The notes beneath the pieces were generated by a model, which worked only from the letters and a program-made list of their open reading frames with translations, did no database searches and was not told the origin of the DNA. This document shows positions 9,789 through 19,948 of a DNA stretch of 64,000 nt, piece by piece. The stretch lies in assembly GCA_029204225.1 (NCBI GenBank), contig CM055111.1, positions 1,617,921-1,681,920 of the forward strand, written 5' to 3'. The position numbers and the translations under genes were made by a program. Numbering within the stretch: the first letter of the stretch is position 1; each line of letters starts with the position of its first letter. Origin of the DNA: Diphasiastrum complanatum. Taxonomy: Eukaryota; Streptophyta; Lycopodiopsida; Lycopodiales; Lycopodiaceae.

Positions 9789-10376
9789 CTAGTTGATATG
9801 GGCAACAAACAACTTATTAAAATTTGATTTCTCATCCTGAGAAATCTCTTGCATGATAGCAACTTGCAACTCCTGTTGAGGGTCTTCCTGCATGCAAGTC
9901 ATGAAGGTTTCTTTTTGTATGGAAGTAAAAACAGTCTTCTCTTTATGAGGACCTTCATGTTTGCATAATTGAGACTCCTCTTCTTGAGAGTCTTCCTGCA
10001 AAACAATAGTAAGAGGTTTCTCATCTTGAGAACCATGTTGCATGCATATCTTGCACACAATTTGATGCAAATGACTCCTCACAAGATTCTTCTTGCTTTG
10101 CATCTTGCAAACAAATAACTTGTGAAGCCACTTCAACAAGCAGCCTTTTAGCTTCTGAGTATCCTTCTGAAGTCTGTGTGTCCTCGGGATAGATGGTAGC
10201 ATTGTCATTGTCATTACATTCACAATGCTTGCAAGCAACCAACGGTTTGCACAAACACTCCTCTTGAGTGTGTCCCCTTCTTCCTTGCAATGGTCACAAA
10301 TAAAAACAGATCCATACTTACTTTGAAGCTGCTCCCACAGTTCTTTAGCAGTCTCATGCTCTAACATATCCATCAT
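9789..10376 (-). pseudogene. gag-like ORF with split CCHC zinc knuckle
   Basis: A 195-codon frame starting MLEHETAKELWEQLQSKYG, a Gag-style helix. It then reads CDHCKEEG, and the rest of a CCHC knuckle (GHTQEEC, spacing CX2CX4HX4C) continues in the overlapping frame 10021-10290. A change in a G run therefore splits the knuckle. The downstream half carries repeated acidic QED(S/P)Q-type segments and many Cys-Met-Gln triplets. Best read as the remaining Gag of a non-autonomous copia derivative. Confidence 0.6.
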
Positions 10377-10572
10377 GATGTCATCGGAATGCTTTGATCA
10401 TTTGAAGCCTCCACATAGGATAGCTCCTTTTGCCTTCCAAGAAGATAAACCTGTTTCCTGCATTCATAGCTCTTACACAAATTGAATTAGGATCTTTTAG
10501 CAATGCTAATCACAAGGCCTACTTGAATTAGACATTATTTCGACAATCTATGTTTTGAATAGAGCCAACCTT

Positions 10573-10584
10573 GCTCTGATACCA
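10573..10584 (-). promoter_or_regulatory. primer binding site
   Basis: Reads TGGTATCAGAGC on the minus strand, complementary to the initiator tRNA-Met 3' end, one base inside the 5' LTR. Confidence 0.9.
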
Positions 10585-10585
10585 C

Positions 10586-11339
10586 TGTTATAAAATGAAT
10601 GATGCTAGGAAAAAGACATGCAAGAAGATTTAAGCAACATGCAAGCTCATGCAACAACATGCAAGAGCATGCACTGACCATGCAAAGTTTGGGAAAAAAC
10701 CAGCAAGAAATCATATGCCACTGATTACATCCAATTCTAACAATTCCTTAAAGAGAAATGAAAGATTAAACAAACTGGACCAGCGCCCTCCTACAAATGG
10801 TTTATGGCTGTCCTGGCTCCAGATTTGCATGAATTGGAAGCATATATGGTGTGAATAGTAGCACCCCAAGGATCAGTTTGCAATTGTCCTCATCGAATTT
10901 GGATGAGAGAAGAGGGAGAAACAATTGAAAATCCAGATCTGTCCAACAACGACTTCCTACACCAAAAATGGAGGATGCTTCCAATCCGACACCCTCTCCA
11001 ACTCGTGGAGACTCTATTGAATAGGATTCGAGTATGTACAATACTTGGCATGCAATTTCCAAGTGTCAAAATTTTCATGCATGCATTTTGCATGTTGCAT
11101 GCCTACTTGGACGTTGCATGCATGTCATGATAGGTGGCAAACTAACTTATTCTCCCCCATGCACATATGCATGGGGGTCTACCAAACTCAAATGGGTAAT
11201 TGACATCATCATGCAAGAAGGCCTCCCACAAGTTTGTACTAAAAAAAATTCCCTAAGTTATCTTGGGCCTTAAAAATTTGGACCCAAGTATGACCTTGTA
11301 CCATGTACTATTTATTTAGCTAGGTTTATAAGTTCAACA
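10586..11339 (-). repeat. 5' LTR of the non-autonomous element
   Basis: 754 bp, TG...CA. It carries an additional stretch around 10975-11075 absent from the 3' LTR, while the 3' LTR has its own short insert near 9010-9035. CATGCA motifs cluster at 10617-10682 and 11080-11170. Confidence 0.92.
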
Positions 11340-11344
11340 CTATT

Positions 11345-11470
11345 CAAGATGATGATGCTGTAATGACCTTGTTTTCTTTTTTACCAAAGTCTTATGAGCA
11401 CTTTGTCGTGATGATCTCCACTCACCCTGACTTGACTCTTTTAAAGGTCATCGGTCTTTCTCAAAGTATG
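11345..11470 (+). pseudogene. copia gag relic, right half
   Basis: Reads QDDDAVMTLFSFLPKSYEHF and then STHPDLTLLKVI, the Gag region that follows the left half at 8478-8618. The frame is continuous across the insertion once one copy of CTATT is counted. It ends at a TGA and meets an oppositely oriented integrase piece. Confidence 0.75.
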
Positions 11471-11789
11471 TGAGCCTTGAAGGCTCGGCCTTGTTCCTTG
11501 TGGATTTCCTCGGCCCCTTTGGTTCTTGAGCTTGATCTTCCAAAAGATCATTTTCAAGAAGCTCCTTCTCGGGTTTTGCAATATCTTCAACACATTGAGG
11601 ATTAGATGCATTTGAAAACATCGTAGAATTTTGAGATTCATCAAATAAGACATCATTGCTAACATTTACCTTACTTGAAATAGGATCGAATATCCTATAT
11701 TTTTTGCTATTTTCACTATAGCTTACAAATATTCCTCTGAAGGAAGTTGCATCTTCTTTCCTTCTAGTTTCCAAAGGAATGTGTGACAA
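11448..11789 (-). pseudogene. copia integrase C-terminus relic
   Basis: 113 codons on the minus strand with SHIPLETRRKEDATSFRGIF, a YRIFDPISSKV block and a NDVLFDES block, the usual end of copia integrase. This is followed by an acidic spacer before RT. RT itself is missing on the left, where the frame runs into the + strand gag piece, so a rearrangement joins two copies. Confidence 0.8.
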
Positions 11790-12574
11790 AATTTCTAGAA
11801 TTCACACATGTGGGGAAGATCCACAAGTATGATAGATCTAATTAAGCTTTATGATTGGCACAATAACCTGATTCTACATTGAATAGCAAGATCTAGTATA
11901 GAAGTCATGACTTAACCACAATCTAGCATGCTAAGAATCAGAGAATGATAGCAATGAATCATAAATGAGCAAAAGTAGAAGAAATTAGTGTATTAGCACT
12001 AGCCTCAACACGAGTTGAGAGAGAAAGTGAGAGAGATATCAAGCATAAATGGTGTGGATCCAAAATGGCATGAGATAGCTACAAAGCTTTGGTTCTTCAT
12101 CAAAAAATATGAGAAGAGCTACACATATTTATGGAGTTTGAGGTAGCTCGAGGTAGAACCACATCTATCCACCTTTCAATGACATCTAAAGTAAAAACTA
12201 GAGTCTACGTGACATTTGTCACATCTCATGCATGAATCTCTACCTATTTTTACCAAGTGTCCTAGTTCTAACTAGAAATGTACAAATCATCATGCATGTG
12301 TCCATTTCACTTTGTGCATGCCTTGCATGTCACTATGGATCACTTACAATTAATGCATGTGAAATGCCACGAGTTTCTTCAAGCATATTTTTGCTAATTC
12401 TAAGTCTATAATCTATATGCAAGTTGTAATCATCAAACTAGATATGACATATCCATCTAGCTCGAGTTTTATCTAGGCCAAACTTGGCATTTGCATTTAT
12501 GGAACAACATACTTGCATGGTACAATGTTTGTAGCAAGCCTAAAGTCAAGATGAATTATTTTTCCATTTCGACA
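11782..12574 (-). repeat. 3' LTR of another minus-strand copia relic
   Basis: The right boundary is a PPT-LTR junction: AGGAGGAG then TGTCGAAATGG on the minus strand. The left boundary TGTGACAAAA at 11782 pairs as a short inverted end with TTTCGACA. The partner 5' LTR was not found. Confidence 0.5.
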
Positions 12575-12619
12575 CTCCTCCTAAAAACAATCTACATTGA
12601 CTTGAACATGGATCTTGGT

Positions 12620-13005
12620 ATTATTCCAAGGTTGGCTCTATGCTTGATGAAGGAACTCTTGCTCAAAGGTTTGGTGAGCATATTAGCAATACAGGATGAT
12701 GTGTCGATGTGCTCCAAGTAGATTTCCTCTCCAATGAGCTTCTCTCTTACTAAATGATGTGCAACTTCAATATGTTTGCTCCTTGCATGTAATATCGGGT
12801 TGTTGGCAAGGGCATGGGCCTAAATGTTGTCACACAAGATCATAGGTAGATCATCTTCCATGATTATCTTTAGCTCCACTAGTAAACTCTTGATCCAAAG
12901 CACTTCCTTTGTTGTTGTAGTGAGTGTCTTATACTCAGCTTCACAAGATGAGAGTGACACAATATCTTGTTTTTTGGAAAGCCAAGACAAATCTATAATA
13001 GGATC
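12620..13005 (-). pseudogene. copia RNase H relic
   Basis: Reads [20 protein letters not shown] and ALANNPILHARSKHIEVAHH, with a tail of the KLIGEEIYLEHI type. This is the C-terminal half of copia RNase H directly upstream of the PPT at 12575-12585. It breaks at about 13005 where a + strand element begins. Confidence 0.85.
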
Positions 13006-13823
13006 TGTAGATCCAAAGTCCGCTAGTAAACGAGACTCGAATTCGTGAGAGAACTGTATTTCTCTCACGCCAACGCACTGCGTGGATCTGCATGCAGTGC
13101 TTGAAGAATAAAAAATATCAATAGATGATTTTGTAACTGTTGTGCACATTATTAATCTAGATGATTGTATGATCTCGAATTTATTTTTGTCTGATATTAT
13201 TCGTGTGTCTGATTCTCTTGTTCATTCAATTTCGCATCTTGGTTTAATTTCGTTGAATGTTGTATTAAGTTGTTAACGTAGAATAACAGTGTCTGACTAC
13301 TCTCTGAAGGATTGTAGGAGTGATACAGCCGGCAGTGACCAGTGATCACATCTGAATTCGTGAAGAACTGATCTTGTTCGCGAATTCTTTATTTCGTGAT
13401 TCGCTTTGCTTCGCCATCGCTTGGCTACAAGGGTAAATCAATCGCAGAGCTCACCTTCGTTTCGTTTCGTTTCATCTCGTCTCGTCTCATTACAGAGCTT
13501 GATTGATCTTGTCATGAATTCTTTCGTTTCGTTTTGTTTCGCGATCTGTGTTCTTCCAGCATGGATCATTGTCAGAGCTCATCTAAGTTTCGCTTTGTTT
13601 TGCTTCGCTTCACTTCGTTTCGTTTCTTTTTCATTTAGAATTCGCCTTGTTTCGTTTGGTTGTGTTACAGAGCCTGCTTGATCCAACTCAAATAGAAATA
13701 ATTTGAGTGTCACGAAAAGTTTCGCAAATCGTTTGTGATTTAATTCTATCAGTTTGTTACTAGAGTTATAACTAGAATTTTGCATTTTCTGAGTGCATTT
13801 TTCTGCACATTATTTTAGCATCA
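13006..13823 (+). repeat. 5' LTR region of copia element B
   Basis: The right end is fixed by CA at 13822-13823 followed by a PBS. The region is rich in TTCGTTTCG-like repeats (13450-13640). The left end is uncertain; a TG at 13006 abuts the broken RNase H gene. No convincing second LTR copy was seen after 18110. Confidence 0.5.
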
Positions 13824-13824
13824 G

Positions 13825-13836
13825 TGGTATTAGAGC
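13825..13836 (+). promoter_or_regulatory. primer binding site, copia B
   Basis: TGGTATTAGAGC, one C-to-T change from the tRNA-Met-complementary TGGTATCAGAGC. Confidence 0.75.
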
Positions 13837-13936
13837 CACCTTGTAAAAGTATGATATAGCCAAAGACTATCAGATAGCAAGGGGCTTAAGCATTCAAACA
13901 ATCAACCATCAATAAGTGAACACAGATTCAGAAGCA

Positions 13937-14893
13937 ATGGCTTCAATCAGCAGCATACAATCCAAGATCTGTATAGTTCTGGATTCGTCAGGATCTAACT
14001 TTCTAGCATGAAAAGTTAAGACATCGTTGATACTAAAGGGTGAAGGTTTATTCCCCTGGGTGGATGGCACAGAGGAGATGCCTACGACATTAGGCAAAGA
14101 GCTACGCGAGTAGAGGGAGAAAAATGACAAGGCAGTAGCCTTGCTATCATCATCCATCGAGGATAGTCTCACACTTGACCTGGTTACACTCTCCAAGACA
14201 AAGGAGATGTGGGATACACTGTTCACGAGATTTTAAACGAAATCACGAAGTCAAATAATGATACTGGAAGATCAGTTGACAAATCTACAGTGGAATGGGA
14301 AAGACTTCACTTCTTTTATAAGGAAGATGAAGGATCTATTTCTATCACTACACAATTCTGGAGCAGAAAATGCAGTGTCAGCTGAGAAGCAGCTCACTTA
14401 CCTGTTGAGAGCCTTACCCAGCTCTTTCCAGACACCCAGAACCCTGCTCGCGAAAGATCCTACAGTGACCCTCGAAAAGGCAATTGTCGAAATTCGAGAG
14501 AAAGTCGAGGCTAGAGAGCATCTTGATCACAAGGATGTTTCTGACCAAGCCCTCTACAACAATAAAGAAAAGACAAAGAAACAATTCAAGCCTAAGTGGG
14601 AGTCGAATCAAAGGCAGGATCGTGATCAGCAAGCAGAGGGGACCAACAAAGGCAAGTGGAAGAACAAAGGGAGGTCGAAACAGCAAGGTGGAGAAAAGAA
14701 GACTTACGTGAGATGCAGAGGAGATGAGCACACAGTTGATACGTGCTGGCTCAATCCAAAAATTGAATGTATCCACTACCACAAGAAGGGTCATGCAGCC
14801 ATGGACTATCACCTGAACCCAAGGAACAAATCAGTACAGAACAAACAAGAGAACAATAAAAGTTCATCCTTTGTCGAGGAGCCTGAGAGCTAA
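13937..14893 (+). pseudogene. copia B: gag relic
   Basis: Starts at ATG 13937 and contains FPWVDGTEE, EKNDKAVALL, KEMWDTLF and, after a frame interruption near 14235, a long open part (14258-14893) with the capsid helices and two decayed zinc-knuckle-like blocks (CRGDEHTVDTC and CIHYHKKGHAAMDY). TGA at 14009-14011 and TAG at 14111-14113 replace expected Trp codons. A Lys/Gln/Arg-rich linker precedes the knuckles. Confidence 0.85.
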
Positions 14894-15320
14894 AAAATGG
14901 ACGAAGAGAGATCGAACAAAAATTGTTCGACCACCTACATTTGTGTAGATGTGTGTGTATTGTCAACACCTGACACACAGGAGGTGCTCCTAAACTCATG
15001 AGCTACTTCACACTTCGTGACATCAAGACGAATTATGTCTGATTTTCGAAGTGCAGATCCATCAAGATTCATTGTTCTTGGAGATGGATCCAAACATCAA
15101 GTGAACGGTATTGGTTCACTCTAGCTCAACACGAATGGCAGAGATCGACAAATCGAAGACGTTCTGTTCATGCCTACACTGTAGCAGGACTTGCTTTCTG
15201 TGGCAAGGATAGCTGATGCAGGGATGTGTGTGACATTTTCTGATGAAACATGCAATGTTATTGATGCCAGTACCAGTAGAAGAAAAGGTAATCTATATCA
15301 CCTGAAGGTATGCCTGTCTA
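14894..15320 (+). pseudogene. copia B: protease relic
   Basis: Lies between gag and integrase, where copia protease belongs. Only faint traces remain (for instance a QHEW segment and an LA-rich end corresponding to LLSV), with many stops. The assignment rests mainly on position. Confidence 0.45.
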
Positions 15321-15329
15321 CAGATTAAG

Positions 15330-16319
15330 TGCATCAGACTGATTCGCCAGACACTCTGTGGCACATAAGACTATGCCACATGAATTCGATGGCACTTTAC
15401 CAAGCAAACTATCATGGAGCAATAACAGGGGTCAGCATCTCGAATGCCAACAATTCGACCACTTGTGAAGGGTAAGATGTCTCGCACTCTATTTGTTAAA
15501 AACTCCTACAGAACGACTAAGATTCTAGAGTTAGTGCATTTTGGCATCTGTGGGTCTTTCAATGTGATTTCAGTAGGAGACTCGAAATATTACATAACCT
15601 TTATTGATGACTATAGTAAATTTTTCAGAGTGTATTTTATTTAGAATAAATCAGAAGCACTTGACAAATTCACAGAGTATGTGAATTGGGTAGAGAGATG
15701 CACTGGCAACAAAGTGAAGCAGATCAGGACAGATCGAGGTGGCAAATATATCTCGAATCGCTTCATTGACTTCTGCAATGATCATGATATCATTTACAGG
15801 AGGACTGCAGCTTACACACCGTAGCACAACGGTGTTGCAGAACGGAAGAATAGGACTCTGATGGAAGCAGCCAGATGCGTGATGGCCTACTCGAAAGCTC
15901 CAAGGGTACTGTGGACTGAAGTAGTAGCTACAGCTGCATATATTCAGAATAGGACAAGGAAGTCTGGTGCCCCTCACATGACACCACACGAATTATGGTG
16001 GGGCAGAAAGCCCAACCTGCCTCACATCAAAATCTTTGGCTGTGCAGCTTATGCACATATCCCTGATAAGCTTCAAAAGAAGCTTGATGAGAAATCTGAA
16101 CAAGGATATTTGGTAGGATATGACAACAACTCATCATACTACAGAGTCTACATGCCAGACACAAACACTGTGAAGACAGTGAGAGATGTCAGATTCGATG
16201 AGAGCCGGACAATGGCCAACGATGATCCTGTCAGCAATGAAGTCTTAGAAAGACAATACTATGATTTGCCACTAGCGACAGAGGGAGTAGAAGACGAACA
16301 CGAAAACAAAGATTTTTAA
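15330..16319 (+). pseudogene. copia B: integrase relic
   Basis: Order of blocks: DTLWHIRLCHMNSMALY, LVHFGICG, FIDDYSKFFRVYF, a stop, then TDRGGKYIS, a TAG at 15822-15824 in place of Gln, HNGVAERKNRTLME, KIFGCAAYAHIP and YRVYMPDTN. The C-terminal 152 codons (15861-16319) are open. The first catalytic Asp (normally HSDLCG) reads HFGICG, so the triad is incomplete. Confidence 0.88.
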
Positions 16320-16399
16320 GTTGCTTCGCATTTGAGTGACGAATCAGAAGACAAAAAATTCGAGAGGTAGCCTTCTGCTACAGTACGTGTAAACCAAGA

Positions 16400-17400
16400 T
16401 GGATCCGAACCTAGCAGAGCAGACAAAGGCAAAGGCATTGCTGTCCCAGAAGGATCTCCTAGAAGGTCGACAAGACAACGAAGAGCGCCAACAAGATATG
16501 TGTCAGACAGCTCAGCTTCCACATCAGAAAAATTCTATGGATTTAGTGGCGAACCACAGACTTTGGAAGAAGCAGTTGAATGTCCAGAGAAGGACAAATG
16601 GATCCAAGCCATGAACGAGGAGATGGAATCCATGAGGAAGAACCAGGTATGGACATTGGAGCCATTACCAGATAAGCGTAAGACCGTCAAATGCAAATGG
16701 GTTTAGAAGCTCAAGTATGGACTAGATGGGGATGTCTCAAAATATAAGGCAAGACTGGTAGCAAAGGGATTCTCTCAGAGATATGGTATTGATTATTCTG
16801 AAACATTCGTCCCTACATTTGTTATTTTCATATGAAACTACTTATGACCTCAGGATCCACATTGTGGACGAGAAGACAGCCTTCTTGCATGGTGAGTTAG
16901 ATGAAGAGGTCTACATGGATCAACCCCTAGGATATGTCTCGAATTCACTTCCTAATTATGCATGCAGAATGCATAGGAGTATCTATGATCTGAAGTAGTC
17001 GGCTCGACAACGGTACAAAAAGAAGGATCAAGCCCTGAAATCCTTGGAATTCAAGCCACTTCTGGCTGATTCCAATGTGTATGTAAGGATTATAGATGGA
17101 AAGATCATCATTGTGGCTGTGTGTGTGGACGACACTCTGATACTCTGCAAGAGTGAGAGGTTGATTGCTGAAGTGAAAACAGACATCTCAAAACATTTTG
17201 AGATCGTGGATCTAGGAGAAGCCAGGTGTTATCTTGGCTTACAAATTGAAAGGGACTATGAGGGAGGTAAGCTGTACCTTCATCAGTCCAGATACACCCA
17301 GAAAATCCTAGAGGATTTTGGGATGGTGAATTGCAAAGAAGTGAATACTCCAATGCTCGCAGGGAATAGTGTTGACGAACGAAAATTGTTCGAGGACTGA
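16400..17400 (+). pseudogene. copia B: reverse transcriptase relic
   Basis: Blocks [55 protein letters not shown] then a TAG (16996-16998) where Gln is expected, VAVCVDDTLILCKS (a CVDD catalytic motif) and YTQKILEDFGM. At least two frame changes and several stops interrupt it. It continues directly into RNase H. Confidence 0.88.
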
Positions 17401-18109
17401 AGCAGAGAGAGAATTGATGCAGCTCACATCTTACAAGAAACTGATAGGATTGTTGATGTACCTTGTAGACAATACACGTCCTGACATTGCTTATGCAGTG
17501 TTCAAGATGAGCCAATTCTACACGAATCCTGGTTCGACACATTGGAAGATTGCAAAACGAATTTTGCAATATCTTGAATTAACAAGGAATTATGGTTTGT
17601 GTTATTGTCATGATGCAGGTTTTCAGATGCTTTCCTACAGTGATGGTGGTTGGGCATCACTCAAGGACGACTATAAAAGTGTCTCAAGAGGATGCACCAT
17701 TGCGTCAGGAGCGACAATTCTCTGGGTCAGCAAAAAGCAGACCATTGTGGCTCAGTCATCCTGCGAAGCAGAGTATGTCGCAGCAGCAAAGATGGCCAAC
17801 GAGATAATTTGGCTCAGACAGTTCTTGGACGAATTGGGCAAAACAAGCAATGAACCTCTGGTTTTGCAGATGGACAACACATCTGCAATACATCTGACGA
17901 AAGACCCTGTATTTTACTCAAGGACAAAATGTATTGCAATCAAGTACCACTTGATCAGAGATCTGATTGGGAAGAAGATGCTGCAGACCACCTTCATTGG
18001 AACGAAAGACATGGTTGTTGACATTTTCACAAAGGCCCTGGACAAAGGTCTATTCGAGAGACAGACGAGCAGCCTTGGAGTCGTCAAGCTATCATGCTTA
18101 GGGAGCTGA
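17369..18109 (+). pseudogene. copia B: RNase H relic
   Basis: A 246-codon open frame: LIGLLMYLVDNTRPDIAYAV (connection), SYSDGGWASLKDDYKSVSRG, AQSSCEAEYVAAA, HLTKDPVFYSRTKCIAIKYH and DIFTKALDKG. Complete in length for copia RNase H although DADWAGD is altered to SDGGWAS. It ends at TGA 18107-18109 beside a TTAGGGAG purine stretch that may be the PPT. The 280 bp that follow could be the start of a 3' LTR. Confidence 0.85.
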
Positions 18110-18389
18110 AGAAACATTTTATTTCTAATGCCAAAGCTTTGCTAGCTTTCAATTTTGAACCTTTGACAAAAGGCGACACGACACGAAATCAGTCGTGCCC
18201 CACGAACAACTAAGAAGATCAACCAAGTACCAAGGGATACAGATATCTGATATGATAACATGATATCATCAGAAGTATTCTAGATCGTGGCTAATCTGCC
18301 ACTCTTATAATTCGCAAATTAGTTGTAAATGTTTAATCTTTCTAATCTGTAAAGATTCTCAAAACATGTGAGTAAAGCAAAATGAGTTT

Positions 18390-18774
18390 CTTCCACTTGC
18401 CCTTTTTCTTGAACATCAAAGATATCAAAGATATGAATATCTTTAGACCTCAACCTCTAGAAAAAATCCATGTCAAACATATGATCTAAATCCAACAAAA
18501 TCTCATCAATGCTTGATCTCGATCTTTCACAAAGGATTGTGAAGACAATGCCACCATCATAAATCAAAAATTAAATTCCAAACTTTCCATCCAACATGAA
18601 GTAGAGTAGGTAAAGATGAGTATCAAACCTAATAAATTCAGCCTTCTTGAGTCCACAAAAAACCTCAATAAGCTCATTAATGAGATCTCCCTTGCCTTGA
18701 AGAAATTGCCTCTCGATGTGCTCCATGTAGTCTTCTTCAACCAACCTTTTGCCATCTCGATCGTGAGTGATCAA
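18390..18774 (-). other. unrecognised minus-strand coding remnant
   Basis: Minus-strand frames give segments such as DYMEHIERQFLQGKGDLINE and FIRFDTHLYLLYFMLDGKFG. They follow a copia protease piece on the same strand but do not resemble integrase or RT. Possibly sequence captured by a copia derivative. Function unknown. Confidence 0.3.
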
Positions 18775-18875
18775 TTCATAATCATAGAAATTGTTACTTC
18801 AACACAAGAACTTCTATTCAATGATTTTTCTTCCTTTGTAATGAAACAAGCATCACCACCAAACTTTACCATGTA

Positions 18876-19080
18876 TCATTTCTCTATCATTTGACCAACA
18901 CTTAACAAACTCTTTGAAAGTGAAGGAATATAAAGAACACCATCAAGTCTTGCTTTCCTATTAGGAGAAAGATAAATATGAATTAAACCAATACCTTCAA
19001 TCACACACTCACCACCATTGGCCATGTGAATTGCTTTCTTGGCTCTATCATAAGTGACCAAAGAAGTAAAGAACTCCTTG
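18876..19080 (-). pseudogene. copia protease end, relic
   Basis: Reads EFFTSLVTYDRAKKAIHMAN, then VIEGIGLIHI, and YIPSLSKSLLSVGQMIEK, the second half of a copia aspartic protease. The catalytic DSGA is not present, so the piece is truncated at its upstream side (right). Confidence 0.75.
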
Positions 19081-19159
19081 TGACTAGTTGTTACATACCT
19101 ATGTAACTAGTAGTACTTCAGTGACCTCTATATGTCCATTTAGTGTTGGGGGCTAAATG

Positions 19160-19390
19160 GCAAGTTATCATTGGATAAGGGCGGATACCCTTAGAATTAA
19201 GGGTAGGTGTCTTTGGACAAGGACATGCGAGGGACTATACCTTGGTCATAGGTATGGAATCAAGTTACCCTTGGATAAGGGATATCCTTAGAATTAAGGA
19301 TATGTACCTTTATATTAAGGTACTGGTGTCCTTGGATTAGGACAGGTAGGTGTCTATGCCTTGGTCGGAGGTATGGAACCTAGTGAGGTA
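19160..19390. repeat. tandem duplication of about 110 bp with nested palindromes
   Basis: Copy 1 (19166-19265) and copy 2 (19266-19386) share TTGGATAAGGG, CCTTAGAATTAAGG, AGGTGTCT and CCTTGGTC-AGGTATGGAA in order. CCTTAGAATTAAGG is itself an imperfect palindrome. Copy 2 has an extra AAGGTAC segment. The surrounding 19090-19940 is non-coding and LTR-like. Confidence 0.6.
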
Positions 19391-19948
19391 TTAGAAAGTC
19401 ATTACCATGGGTGTTTGGCTAGTTTTCTAAACCTTGGGCCTCAACCTTGAACCATATCACTTTATTGGTCTTGGACCAAAGTATACAAGCACAACTTGGG
19501 CAATGGGACCTAGTAGGAGGGCGCCCTTCCAAGGGGTCCATTGATTTTCCAACTTCCACAAGAAAAGCATTCAAAGAGTCATAGGTTATAGAAGAAGTCT
19601 CTTGACCTTCCATAAGCCTATGAAGATTCTTTAACTCCCCTAGGCCTCTCTCTTTCTCATTGGATGTGCATGGAACTCCATAGTGTATTGGAGAGTGCCA
19701 ATTGCTATCTATATGAGGGGAGGAGGGCACCCATTGGAAGGGAGAGATATCTCTCTTGCTTGCTTTGCTTATGCTCTAGTGTATAGAGTGTTTTCTTGTG
19801 TGTAGTATGTTTAGGGTTTGGATCTTGCTTATGGTATGGGACATAAGTAGAGTTGGATCTTGAGTATGCTATGGTGTTTGGTGGTATGTTTGTGGTTAGT
19901 TATTGGTTAGCAAGGGGGTGCTAGGAAATCTAGGTCTTGTGAGTGTAG

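Larger units (their letters stand above)
8614..11344 (-). mobile_element. structurally complete non-autonomous LTR retrotransposon
   Basis: A 2721-bp element (8619-11339) flanked by the perfect 5-bp duplication CTATT (8614-8618 and 11340-11344). It has two LTRs beginning TGTTR and ending CAACA, a tRNA-Met-type PBS and a polypurine tract, all read on the minus strand. The 1.26-kb interior has no protease, integrase or RT, only a gag-like frame and one unrecognised frame, so any movement depended on enzymes supplied by another element. It sits inside an older copia gag gene, which dates it as younger than that copy. Confidence 0.92.
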
